NCBI RefSeq assembly: GCF_910591885.1
Contig: NC_063272.1
Coordinates: forward strand, 12,908,364-12,972,363
Reading direction: 5' to 3'
Source of the DNA: Bombus terrestris
Taxonomy: Eukaryota > Arthropoda > Insecta > Hymenoptera > Apidae
Length of the DNA stretch: 64,000 nucleotides
Shown: piece by piece, positions 50,704 to 62,710 of the stretch
Position numbering within the stretch: position 1 is the stretch's first letter
How the letters are laid out: each line of letters opens with the position of its first letter
Notes under the pieces: model-generated
The model's database searches: none
Seen by the model: the letters and a program-made list of their open reading frames with translations, nothing else
Told to the model about the DNA's origin: nothing
Position numbers and translations under genes: made by a program

Positions 50704-50793
50704 CTAGGCATTCAAAAGATCATCGTCGCTATCTGTTTGGCACTGCGTTGGATCGACGTCTAGCAAAAGACGAGCTTCCTCTGTAGTGTCGAC
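50704..50793 (-). CDS. MRH receptor last exon (sorting-signal tail)
   Basis: Acceptor ttttgtttag, then 29 codons from VDTTEEARLLLDV to QTDSDDDLLNA and TAG at 50704-50706. Phase 0 with the exon upstream. The serine before the acidic run is a plausible casein kinase 2 site. Confidence 0.8.
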   Translation of the reverse strand, partial: VDTTEEARLLLDVDPTQCQTDSDDDLLNA

Positions 50794-53700
50794 CTAAACA
50801 AAAAATAATTAATTATTTAAGATTAATCTTAACGTGATATTATCTAGTTTTATTTCATTTTACTATATCTGTAACACAATATAAGTTTCACTATATCTAT
50901 AATTTGATCACAATATAACTTGACATAACTTTAATAACATAATACCTTTGATTTTCTTAATGAATGCTCTGTAAAATAGATATGTGTTTATTCAATATTT
51001 AATCTATCACAAATTTGTAGTTTCAAGAATTGTTTTTCGGTAATAGTAATTGACGTATGAACTTCATTAGGCTGCTATCAATGTCACATATACATGTTGC
51101 GTTTTAATATTAATGTTTGTTTCATTTGAAGCTAAAACAAGAGATCAATATAGGACATGTGCTTCATTAAAAGAAAAAACCAAATCTCACACTGATAATT
51201 ACCGATTATAATAAACATATTATACAACGGTACAAAGAATGAAATATAATCTGTGTTACTTTAATCCACTATGTTGTCCAATCGAGCAGTTATTAATGTA
51301 CACGAAAGTACGAGAATTGATGTTATTTAAACAATGTTCTACGTATGTGAACGTTATCTATCGATTATGTAAATTAGTAACATACCAAAGGCACGAAGAT
51401 TCGTAAAATGGAAAAGTTAAAAATACTGACAGACGTGTCAGGAATTTTAGTGAAACGCAAAAACATGGCAGATAATAAATAAATTGCAAGGAAAGGCCGG
51501 TATAACCAATATAATTTGTTTTAATAAAATGAAATTTATTTTTACGTAATTTTTAATATCACGAGAAGAACGAAATAGACAAACGACAAATGAGCAAATG
51601 ATACATTATAAAGTAATATAACATAAATATAAAATAAAAGACAAAAACTATATAATTATTTATACCCTTTTAAATTTTCACAAGCCAAATAAAGCATTTT
51701 TATATATAACATTATGTTTGCAATTATAAGTAAATTGCGTATGTTTATATGCTTATGGAAAATTAATAGATTGGAAAATGTACGAAATTCTGCAAAAATA
51801 TATAAAACATCTAACGTTATAAGTTAGAAAATATAATAAACGAACACGTATGTATCTATTTAAATCGCGTCTCTTCGATTCTGCTTAGAAAAACATAAAT
51901 TTACGTAAGTACTAGTAATGTAATTACGAGAATATTTACTATCTTCTGATAATTCGTAATTGCTGATTAACTAATATGGATACAGATATGAATATAATAT
52001 GCGTAATACATAACTAATAATATAATATGCGATTTCTATAACGTACCCTGCAGTATTGAACGCGACCACGGCCTCTTTTCAAGGAAAATGGATTAATGCA
52101 AGAGCGCAAACATGCTCGTTTATCTGGATCTCGAAAATAAAGCAACGCTGCTACCAGGGCGATAACACTCAGCACGATGCCTGCAATTGTACCAGCTGTA
52201 ACAGATGGACAATACGATATTATAATAACAATTTTAAATAAATTTCTCGGATCGATGCTCGATAAAGCTATGGAATACGTGTTAAGCATTGAAAACACGT
52301 GTTACATCGGCAAATTCTGGTTTTCCCCACTTTCTCTTTGATATTCCACCTTTATCCCTCTTTCCCTTGTCCTACTTCACGAACAATAGTAATTTCTTTC
52401 TGGCCTAAATTTTTCTTTTTTTTTTATTTATTTATTTTTATTCGCAATCTGTCCAATTTGGACATTTGGTAGAATCCTAAATTGAATACAAATTCAATGT
52501 ATAAATATAATACTTTAAATATAATTTAGCAGTGTAGCTTAATATTTTTAGGAATCTATATTTATCGATATGCAATCTATATTTTGTGTAAATTGTACTC
52601 TAAGTAGTTGTAAATTGTACTCTAGTAGTGTAAATTGTACTCTAAGTAGTTGTATAGAAAGAATATTCAGACAGGAATCGAAAAGCTTCCTGGGGAAAGG
52701 ATCCATAAGACAAATTGGGGAACTGAGTGAATTTTATGTTTAAATATTTTGGTTCTAATTCCTTAATATTAACTATGTACATTGGAGTTGATGATAATTG
52801 GAGATTGGATAAGATAAATTTAATATGTCCATTTCTGTAGATTTCTCTGATTTTAATGCTAGGCTTTAAATCTGAAATTTATGACCGATATACTGCACAG
52901 TGCAGTGGGCTGGCGAGTCGCTTTTCGCGAATCGTCATCATTTTAATCTTCTTCGACAAAACAGAACTGACTAATGTCCATACTTATATTAGTCCATAAT
53001 GTGATTAATAATAACTGTAATATAATAAAAATTAGTTGTTGATATATAATTAATAGTAAACATTAATACAATATATTATACATATACATGATTATCTACT
53101 ATACATATATATTATAATTATATTTAATAATCTAGATTGTCCAAGCCACTACATATAGGTACTTGGATTCTTTTCATTATGCCATATATCGATCTTTATT
53201 TTGTAAATAATATTTATCCAGAAAAATGAAAATATTTAACCTTCTGCAGACGAAACCGCAACGAAGAAGTCACACATACCTTGCGACATTATTATGTAAA
53301 ATTATTTCAAGCAATTATAATACACTGTACTATAAACTAACTACGCGTTTACTATAAATAAACTACGAATACAGAATTATTTATAAGCATGTGTAATTCA
53401 AACTAAACACGCTAATACACAAACGAAACACGTCTGCCTGATGAAAGCGAATAGCGAAGACTGATTAAAATCAGCGTAAAACTAACCGAAGACGAAAAAC
53501 TGAGCAATGAATGATATTGCAATGCTTGTTTATATATTTGTCTTCTTTTCGATATAATGGAAAAATAACATGTACAAAAAATCTCAGATACTACTCATTT
53601 GCAGGTTGAACCAGTCCAGGCGTCAAATTTCTACCGGTTTCAATTTGTTTAGGTACGTAGAAATTTCAAAGTTGCGGAAGGTTGCACGTAAAAGTTGTAT

Positions 53701-54988
53701 CTTCCTTTAGGACGATCGTCTCAATTTTTGGAAGAAAGAAATCTCACATCTAACACTTGCCAACATTTTTTTAAAACCCTTCTGGGACTTTAATTTTGTT
53801 ATAAACATCGGACACGATTAAATAATTGAAATACACGTACTGACGTGTATAAAGCCACAACCGGAAATCGCCACTTCATGTTCTATAATGAGCAATTAGG
53901 ACATCTAGTTTCTATTCGTATTTCAGAATTTTTACTTCGAAGCGTTACCCTTGATCACTGACTTATTAATATTAAGCTTGAAAAACTGCCTTTTCACCGC
54001 GAAAAATGTGATTCCATTAGCCACTGCACTGTGTGATTGTACGTCTTGTTTAATAATAGAAATAATCGTAATCGAATCAAAGCGCCATGAAATTAATTAA
54101 TAAATTTTGTAATATCATCACCATCGAGATAGCCGATTTCTCAAACCCTTATCGTAACGTAATTATATGTTGTTCCTCCTTCCTCTTAAAAGTGCTTATA
54201 AATGAAATTTATGATATTACAGATATTGAGTTAAAATTATAACTTTTGTGTTAAGATTCACTGCTTTATCTATATACGTCTGAAGAGCCAAAACTTTATC
54301 ACCATTACTTAATTCATCACCATTATTCGACCGTGTATTTTCACGTGATTACGATTAGAAGGCGTAAAAATGCATAGAATGCACGTAGATAATATACAAA
54401 AATATATAAAATATTCAAAATATAATACCCTGTCTACAATACATAGGCGAGTAAAATAACCTTCTACTTATGTTTCATTTTTTAATGACCTGCATAGAAA
54501 TACGAATTTTCATAAATATCCGCTGTCTAATCATTATACTCTTACTCATTATACTCATTATATTCTGTTTCTAATAATTCTCACATTACCAACAAAACAT
54601 GTACATTGTACAAGTTCGTTATATTAATAAGTATATATACATGTAAAAAAAAAATAATATCAATATTGATAACAATGAGAAAAATGAGTTAATGATAAAA
54701 TGAGTTAAAGATTCTCTACTATGCTCTAAGAATCAATTGTTCATATATTTTTATAACACAATTAGTACAATAAATAATTAAGATGATCTATTTTTAATGA
54801 AATATTTTGTACGCCTACGGAGTGGAGGAAAATTGAGATTTTTTGTAATTTTTATACTCACTATGACTAGGAGCCAATTCATGTACATCTTCCTGTGCGT
54901 TTGGAGAAACAGTAGGTTGCTGAGAGTTTGATTGGCAGGTACAAGTTACATTTGTATGCCATTCGAATTCTGCGCTGCACTGTGATTC
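50704..54988 (-). CDS. C-terminal part of an MRH-domain membrane receptor (CI-MPR/Lerp-like), 3 exons
   Basis: Three minus-strand exons (54988-54862, 52195-52047, 50793-50704) join with matching phase to give 121 residues. The first begins ESQCSAEFEWHTNVTC, which fits the end of an MRH/CI-MPR repeat (C...F.W.T...C). A Ser/Thr/Glu-rich stalk, one membrane span (GTIAGIVLSVIALVAALLYF) and a 58-residue cytosolic tail follow. The tail holds YCRV (YXXphi), EEARLL ([DE]XXXLL) and DSDDDLLNA (DXXLL of the GGA type, as in mannose-6-phosphate receptors and sortilin). I infer a sorting receptor for lysosomal enzymes cycling between Golgi and endosomes. The upstream exons, with signal peptide and other MRH repeats, were not found. 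CI-MPR/Lerp is the best guess; another MRH receptor is possible. The gene is convergent with DGK theta. Confidence 0.75.
50794..52046 (-). other. MRH receptor intron between tail exons
   Basis: 1.25 kb, AT-rich. If retained, the frame would continue for only about ten residues (VRYRNRILYY) before a stop, removing the dileucine and DXXLL signals. Confidence 0.75.
52047..52195 (-). CDS. MRH receptor exon with transmembrane span
   Basis: Acceptor catctgttacag, donor gcagg|gtacgt. Two bases complete a codon, then 49 residues: about 20 hydrophobic residues, a basic stop-transfer patch (RDPDKRACLR) and RGRGRVQYCR, whose tyrosine begins the YXXphi motif that is finished by the next exon. Confidence 0.85.
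52410..52560 (+). repeat. Dispersed T-rich/TGTCCA..TGGACA repeat, copy 3
   Basis: T-rich lead (tttatttatttatttttatt), then caatctgtccaatttggaca and tttggtaga, and further on tttagcagtg as in copy 2. Confidence 0.7.
52587..52655. repeat. Tandem ~21-bp repeat, 3 copies
   Basis: tgtaaattgtactctaag plus tagt at 52587, a shorter unit at 52609 and a full unit at 52629. Confidence 0.9.
53280..53501 (-). other. Candidate alternative first exon for an 82-residue receptor fragment
   Basis: On the minus strand ATG TCG CAA G ends at 53280, followed by the donor gtatgt. The single leftover base is exactly the phase needed by the TM exon at 52195 and would give MSQAGTIAGIVL... through to the full tail. 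Upstream on the same strand are an initiator-like TCAGTT (A at 53501) and TATATAAAC with TATAAA starting 33 bp before it. One short upstream ORF lies in the leader. Inferred only; no transcript evidence. Confidence 0.35.
54862..54988 (-). CDS. MRH receptor exon (end of MRH domain and stalk)
   Basis: Acceptor ctttttaaatacag, donor cata|gtgagt. 42 codons in the only frame without a stop, plus one base. Cys4 and Cys16 with FEWHTNVTC between are MRH-like; an NVT sequon is present. The rest (QSNSQQPTVSPNAQED...) is a polar stalk. Confidence 0.8.
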
Positions 54989-56740
54989 CTGTATTTAAAA
55001 AGAAATATAAGAACGAGATCAATTATTATAAATAATGAAATATTAAGAAATAAAATAAAATACATTTTGAACCGTCGAGAGAAGAAAGCAAAGAATTATC
55101 CTTATCTTTCCCATAGAAAAATTATCTCCGAACTATCAATTACGACAGAAGTAGAAACTCTTTCTCAGTATCACGTAACGATAGAAGTTAATAAGAAACA
55201 TTTCTATCGAAAATATTGCTAATCAACAATTTTATAAGTATGTCAATAAATCTTTATCGACGCACTTATCCATCAATCTTTTCTAACTTGAAGTCAAGGA
55301 GAAATATATGAATTTAAATTACAGTACAGTTTTCTTAAATTATGCAAATCATCTGTAATTTACAAGGTAAGCTAGTTCAAGTTCGTGCTTTAAATATATC
55401 ATTCTAGTAATATTTCCCTCGATAAAATCTACGCTATAGTACGGTTTATTACATTTATCTGCAAGTGTTGTTGATAAACTTGTAATTTACATTTTTCATA
55501 CCATGTAAGGAATACACAATATATCATATGGTTTGCGATAATCTATATCGTATACTTTCTCATAATCAAGTATTAATAACTAATAGTACCTTCTTACTCT
55601 TCTCTTGCTTACTATCGAGAAGCAATGCTCGACCAAAACATTACAAATTTAAGCTAAACTGTTCGTAGAAATAATTGTATATTTTATCTTCACATTTTGC
55701 TGTTTATAAAATAATAACTTTCATTTTTTTTTTTTTTTTAAACAAAATCGGTGTTAGAATTTTTACGATGTTGTATGTCAGAGTAGAATTCCTTTACTAT
55801 TTGATTTTTTATTTCAACTTGGCTAGAAATTAAAAATCACTTTAATATTAAATATTTTTTCCTTACAATCCTATTTACATTTCCAAGCGTTCGTTTTATG
55901 ATTTTTATAGATGGAACGTTATGATAATCGGACGCAGTAGCTGTTATTTTGAAAGTCACCGTTATTGACAAAATTTAATATACGAATATCAGAAGATACG
56001 CGCAAATCCCGAGTTGATCGTGAAACAGCGGTGATCGAAATTTCTAAAAAATGAAGATCGTAAAAACCGCGTATAATGGAACGTTTTAAAATGTAGATAA
56101 CGACAAGTTAATTACTCGTCCGATGCGTTAAACTCGCATTAACCGATCGCATTAAAAGCATTAAGGGCTTATAGAAATTCACCATTTAGGACTCCGCAGC
56201 GATACGTAACGTTGCAGACTAAGATCAGGTAATTACCTAACAATAATCACGCAACGATAATCAACTTTTATCTAATTATTCCTACTCTTAGATTTCAATG
56301 ATTAAAACTGGAGAAACGTTTTCTTAAGTAATTGGTAAATAGGAGAATAATTTGGACAGTCACAGAAATGCGGAGATAAAGACGTCTGAATAATTTGGAA
56401 TATATTGAGATTCCGGGAACAATAATAATTTCGTTAAGTTAGTAAACACAATGTTTTATTCATAATACTATTCTTCTATTCTGGTATTTCCATATAGCTT
56501 ATACTAAACATACTTAATATATATAATATATATAGGCATACGGCCTCTGCTAAATGTAAGCTGTATTGATATTTTTCTGTACATCAGTGCGGTTTTACGA
56601 TTAGGATTTGCCGCATAATTCTATACATAAGGAAACGTTTTAAATTTTATCACCGAATAAGAACCAGCATACGAAGCGAAAGGATTAAGAAGAAATCGGC
56701 AGTACTTTGGAAATTCCAAATATTAAAGGAAAACCTGCGT

Positions 56741-56876
56741 ATTCCAAGACCTATATAAAGGAAACTAACGTTCTTTGGAAACGAACTTTGAAAAGATACC
56801 AAAGTATTATTCCAAGACCTATATAAAGGAAACTAACGTTCTTTGGAAACGAACTTTCAAGAGATACCAAAGATTG
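56741..56876. repeat. Tandem duplication, 68-bp unit
   Basis: Copies start at 56741 and 56809 (attccaagacctatataaag...). They are almost identical apart from a few bases near the end of the unit, so the duplication is recent. Confidence 0.95.
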
Positions 56877-57650
56877 ATTGATGACATTTTAATGGTTATT
56901 ACAGCAATCTCTCGTTACGTGAATCACTGCTAAACGACAACTAACATGCAGTTGTCAACGTTCTAATGAACAGAAGGATTTTAAGAAACTTATATTTGAA
57001 ACGAGGCTTTTATATATAGTTTAACCAGTTAACTGCGTTCGACGTGTATACGCGTCAATGCAAAATTTTATTTTGGTGCGGTTGACATGTATACTCGTCG
57101 TGTAAAATAAAAAATAAATAAATGATATTTAGCGGTATGTTTCCTTTACACTTCCAGTAAAACTATTATTTATTTTATAAAAAAGAAAAAGTTTGGAAAA
57201 AGAAAGTTTGATTATTTGATTATTCTCTTTGGTATATCGGTTATGCTCCGTGTAATGTATCGCTTTTTATAAATTCAGTTGATTATTTTTCTCAATGCAT
57301 CCGCTATTGCCCGAATTGTTTCGTGTACCTTACTTTATTATTTTTGGCAATTTTTAAGCTTTTAATAACAATACCTTTTTTCAACAATGAATTTTTGATT
57401 TTTTAACGAACAAAAATGGAAATTTGTAATTTACCCTGCGGTCGACGTTTATACTCGTCATTGCTTGATTTTACCTGCGCACCCCGTAAGGGATTTTTGA
57501 AATTAAACTTCGTAATTAACAGATTAATTAGAATGGAGGTGTCACAAATTATGTTCAAAAAACAAATGAATGATCCCTACTGATTGATGATGGTAAAAAA
57601 TGGAAAGGTAGTTCTCATTTGAACGACACTCGTTACATATTGCACAATTA

Positions 57651-57654
<4 letters not shown>

Positions 57655-57688
<34 letters not shown>
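57655..57688. repeat. CT microsatellite
   Basis: Uninterrupted (tc)n run of about 17 units, followed by a pyrimidine-rich tail. Confidence 0.97.
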
Positions 57689-57691
<3 letters not shown>

Positions 57692-58030
57692 TACTCTCCC
57701 TCTTTTTTTCTCTCTCTTTCACTCATTCTCTCATCCGTTACCATTCTTCTGATTCGCCCCAAATTCGCGCCCATCTATGAAATCGCTAACAAACAGAGCT
57801 TTGACATAAAATTGAAACGATTTTAACAGATTTAATAGTCCGTATTTAAAAAATTTCTACTCGAAGAAAAATATTCAAGGATAAAATATTGCTGGAAGAA
57901 TTAACTAAAAATAAAGTGCTTAAAAATATTATAGAATCAATAAGGTAGAGAGTAGAAAGAAAATCCTGCCAAATGGTATTCCTCTCGTTAGTAAATCAGA
58001 AAAAAGGTCATTCGAAGTGCTTGTACATAT

Positions 58031-58305
58031 GTACTATGTACCTTAAGGCACGTGGCAAGAGCCGGTGAAAGGAAAGGAAACGGAAATAGTAATACAGCAC
58101 CGTGGTGCACATCTGCTTACCCTTATGAAATCATCTTAGCAAGATTTTTCAAGGGGCGTGCTACTCTAAATGGGGAACACTTTTCACGGCAAAGAAAGCT
58201 ACCGTGGAAAAAACACGACCGCACGGAAGTATTATTATTCTGGGCCATGTGGCGACCAGAACTTCTTAACATCAGAAATGTCGCGCCACATCTGGGTACT
58301 TGAAC
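58031..58305. other. G+C-richer block of unknown nature
   Basis: A sharply delimited block with a plus-strand open frame of about 80 codons but no recognisable domain and no clear splice sites. It could be a decayed transposon, a conserved non-coding element or an exon of an unknown gene. Confidence 0.3.
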
Positions 58306-61300
58306 GATATCGTATCTACCTTCGAATTTACTGCACGCGATAGGGAAATAGAGTGAAAAGCTTTCCTCGATTACTTATCACGATTCTGTTGTGTTTCATC
58401 TGAATTTCGCGGACATTCTAATGTTCCATATAGGGTAAGTCACGCGATTGCGGCTGTACAAAATGGAAAAAAGGTACTGGATGAAATAATTTAATGGCAG
58501 AGAGGCTTCGTTTCCTTCCAACCTCGTTCTTTTCTTAGGCGTTGTAATACAAAATTCAATGGATGCTTTTATTTTTCATCATCACACTGCATTGCGTGCT
58601 TTTTCTTTTTCCCCTCTTTCTTTCATTTAAATAATAGATCAGGTATTTGTCCTCATAGATGTATTACTTATTACTAGTGTAAGCATTTGGTGCTTGTTTA
58701 TGCAAAACTTTATTGTAAATCGCAATATGTTAAAGATGAATGGATTTTATGATACAATCAGGTGAAAGTACGATTGTTATCTAGTTGCGTGCAGTACACA
58801 AAGCACTATTAAATGGACCTATTGTAATAATTAATTTACTGTATATAATGCTCGTTGCGTGCATGTAACATTTGCATACATAAATTTTCATGCATTTGTT
58901 TTTCATTCGTTATTGTTATTCGTTTAAGAAATTTATATCTATTTAAAAGACGAATTGAATACACTTTAATAGCGGTATTTTAAAATATGTGCCTGAAAAA
59001 TATGTTTGAGACATAACAATCAAGTATTTATAATATCAATTGTCAAGAAAGAAATAATTAAGGCAAGCGGTAATTACAAAAAAAGGGATAGAAATGCCTG
59101 TTAATTTGTTAAGCAATAACATAAACGATCAGTATATGCCCCGTAGCCTTAAAAGAACACACCCTGCAGACCTAATAATCAAAGTAAACATTTGCGAACA
59201 GCCCAGATCGACTGATCTTGACGAATGATAATGACGTTGTCTCAATGCAGACAACGTTCTCGCATTACTTTGGTATATTTAAAACAATTTGCCTAATGTC
59301 TACTGACAAATTGCAAAGTATATAGGAGATGTAAAAAAATAATATTATAATAGAATAAAATAAATAATAATAAAATACCGATTAAATGGAACAGTTAATT
59401 CTATGCAATTAGCGTGGTTACTACATATTTAAAATTATTAACGTATCATATGAGAGCAGCGTTTCGCCAATCTCTCAACAGATACAATCACGCACTTATG
59501 CCTGCTCATAAAATGACCTACAAGAATTTTAAATTTAACAATAGGCAGGTATCATGATAGTCTCTTCGCTCGTTATTATCTCTATCTATAATAAATCCAC
59601 CATTCATTTAATGGATCGCGAACAAGAAGTTATTAAGTAGCGGATAAGTACACTAAGTATATTTATATAAATACTAAATTTTTATATATTTGTGTATCAG
59701 ATACAAGTACTAACTCTTTCAATTCCGTAAAATTTTGATATGGTTATAATGCAAGATTGGACAAAATTTTATTCTGATAATAGATAACCGGTAAAACTAA
59801 TAAGGAATACCTAATCGCCACTAATGAATAAATATCTAATAGAATAAGAATTTATTGGAATACAAAATTATTCGTAAAAGAATCTATCCCGATAAAAATT
59901 TATTTATGTCATATTAAGTCCAAAATGACGAAGTAAGAAATTGTAGACGGTATTGAACACAAAATATGTTTTGAAATTTTATGGTTCATCGTTGCCATAC
60001 AATATTTTTTGTTCTTTGGTAAATTTATCGTTCGATAAATTGATAGTAGAAATTGGATTGATCGTGAATATGGGTGACTGAACACATCCATGTAAAAAGA
60101 TCGGTACACAACTTAGCTTGAATAGTTCTTTCTCAGTTAAAATACTTCTACGTCAATCGTTATTTGAATAAATTATTCGAACTAATACAGAAAATAATTT
60201 GTTACAAACAATAGTGACCATTATTCAGATAAAATATTGGACTAAAACGAATTTATTTGGATAATTATCTTATTGTCGTATTATTACTCTACTGTGTAAA
60301 TATTTATTCGAAATAAGTGGAGTAGTATCCAGATTTAGCAAAGTCAAATACTCGATAAAGCAACTTTTAAGAAATAATTCATCATCTAATATCTCTCGAT
60401 TTTAATAACTGCAAAATAGATAAGAAATATGCAAAATAACAAACACATCATACATGGAATTACTCTTGACTGTTGTGATAAAGAAAATGGGAAATTCATA
60501 ATTACGTTGCTCTGAAAGAAAAAAATCAATATAACTTCCTTGATGCTTTAATAAAAATTGAAAAATTCTTAAACAGCTTGCCATGCATAGAAAAATGTTA
60601 AGAGGAAAACCCCAGACGTACACGTATAACTTTTCTTGGTAAATATTTGCGGAGTGAAAACAGTGAAAAGTACCAGAAGGGACACGTGTTCCGTGAAATA
60701 TCTGAAAAGCCTCTTGAAAAGAATTCTGCTTTATCTGGTAGAGAAGAAACCCTTGCTACAGTGCCTCTTCATGATATAATATCTTTCTATATTTATTTAG
60801 ATCAGTAAGACCAGATATGTAGCTCTTTTATACATCGAATGTTCAAAAAAATAACTGTTCTAACGCATAAACATTTTTTGTTCGTGAATTGTCGATAAAA
60901 ATTTATTAACTAAAATTTCTATTATTTGTGAAAATTGCACAATTTTATCTACATATAAAATCTAAATAGTAACAAATCATTTTATTTAAATTTTCTGTTA
61001 AATCCATTCACCTCATATTTTACTCAACGTTTTTTTTCTAAATATATTTAACACGTTTCGGTTGCTAGCAAACAGCAACATACACTAAGTTTGATATATA
61101 TTTAATGAAATTAAAAAAAAATTTCGAATATATCTTCACTATAAAAATATAATGTAAGTACTATATAAAGGTTTTAAAGAAAATTTGCAATATCTACCAA
61201 CTTCTGATTTTTTATTATTTTTGTTTAATTAGCGAAAACGGATGCTTCTGCTATTATGTAAATAAAACAAGTTCAAAATTATTATTAAAGCTTAATAACG

Positions 61301-62180
61301 ATAAGACGATTTTTAAATATCACCCAAGCGTTAAATGTTAACATTTCCGATAATCACTTGGTAATTCCACATTTTATAAGAACATTGAACCATAAGTTTT
61401 ATGCTTACTTCTTACTATCATCTCTTTGCATATTATGTGTATGTATTTTGTGAAAAAGTGATTATTCATCGAATTGTGTTGTGTACATATACATGATGAT
61501 AGATAGAACATGCATCTGACGCAATTATAAACGTGGAAATAGTTATGTTTGTTTGCTGTGTATGATAGGAATAAAATATATATCACTACTCAATGCTTAC
61601 TGTGCATACACTAGATAATGTTATATTTTACAATTAGCTACCAGATATGATAAATTTTATAAAGTACCAAATATATTTTTCATCATTAATTACGCTAATT
61701 AATTTCTATTCAACTTATTTCTATTTTATTTATCTTTAACTTAATCTTATCTTTATCTTATGAAGATCTGCGTAAGTGGTCAACTCATTCAATAATACAT
61801 TTGAGCCAAACGATGCAATGTTTCAATCTTAAAAATAATGGAGAAATTTAAAAAGACAAGAAGCGAAATGAACCATTCCATATGTATGCATACCTATACA
61901 TATATATTATACACACTTCCTTTTCTTGCCAAAACTCATATCATCTTTCCTATTGAAACATATTAATACGCAATTCAATCCTCATTCTGAAATTTACCAA
62001 TATCTATGTAATTGAATCAAGAAACAATCCCAGTATCTTCAAGTTTAATATTACGTAAACAAATAAGAATCATTTTTAATAACTTTGCTAACCTTAAACG
62101 TCCTATTTGACATTCACAAACAAATATTACATTTGCATTTGGGTATAGCATGAGCCATATATATTGTGTTGACATTAACA
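58306..62180. other. AT-rich region
   Basis: No supported gene. Holds a 9-bp inverted repeat at 59234-59257 and an ATG-less open frame at about 60604-60809. Confidence 0.5.
59234..59257. repeat. Perfect inverted repeat, 9-bp arms
   Basis: acgttgtct, a 6-base loop, then agacaacgt. Could form a small hairpin; no terminator or mobile-element context. Confidence 0.8.
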
Positions 62181-62264
62181 GCATCAAATGCAAATTATTT
62201 TCGTCTCTTGTCCCTCTCGACAAACCGAACTAGACGAGGGAATTTTGTTCTTTCATAAAATTCC

Positions 62265-62335
62265 ACAGGGCTTTTCCCCACTACTTCCCCTACTACTTTC
62301 CCCACTACTTCCCCCACTACTTCTCCCACTGCTTC
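62265..62335. repeat. Tandem (cccactacttc)n-type repeat
   Basis: About five units of a 12-15 bp pyrimidine-rich motif. Read on the minus strand it yields EVVGEVVGKVVGEVVGK inside a 75-codon frame (62195-62422). Confidence 0.85.
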
Positions 62336-62379
62336 CAACACCGAACGTTTATCAGGCCGTTTATTCCACCACACTACCA

Positions 62380-62710
62380 GTTTACTCATTGGGTCGTGAA
62401 TCACGTGGTGTTGTTCCGTCATTTCGAGTTCGGGCTCGCAACGAGCAACAGCGCGCGCGGTGAATCAACAGTTCTTGTCGAACCGTCTTGATACTTGTTA
62501 CGTTTATGAATCTCAATCTGGTTCAACGCTATTATAATTCTTCCGTTGCTGTTTCGTGATGTTTCATTAACCGCGATCGAATCAAACGAACCTTGCGATC
62601 AAATAATTGTGACTGTGAAAGTATACGCAATATGTTCACGTGATAAAACGGATCTTCTGCTTCACACGACAGAAAACAAAACAAACAGTGGCAACGTTGA
62701 ATCTGGTAAG
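62380..62710. promoter_or_regulatory. CpG-rich block, possible promoter or first exon
   Basis: Contains gcgcgcgcg near 62450 and higher CpG than its surroundings. A plus-strand donor (tctg|gtaagag) lies at 62706. An open frame before it lacks ATG, so a non-coding first exon of a rightward gene is possible, as is the promoter of the leftward receptor gene. Confidence 0.3.

Larger units (their letters stand above)
52196..54861 (-). other. MRH receptor intron upstream of the TM exon
   Basis: 2.7 kb, AT-rich. Contains the third dispersed repeat copy, a small tandem repeat and a candidate alternative first exon at 53280-53501. Confidence 0.7.
54989..58000. other. AT-rich region, probably intron of the MRH receptor gene
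   Basis: No exon found on either strand. Contains a poly-T run near 55725-55739, a 68-bp duplication and a CT microsatellite. Confidence 0.5.
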
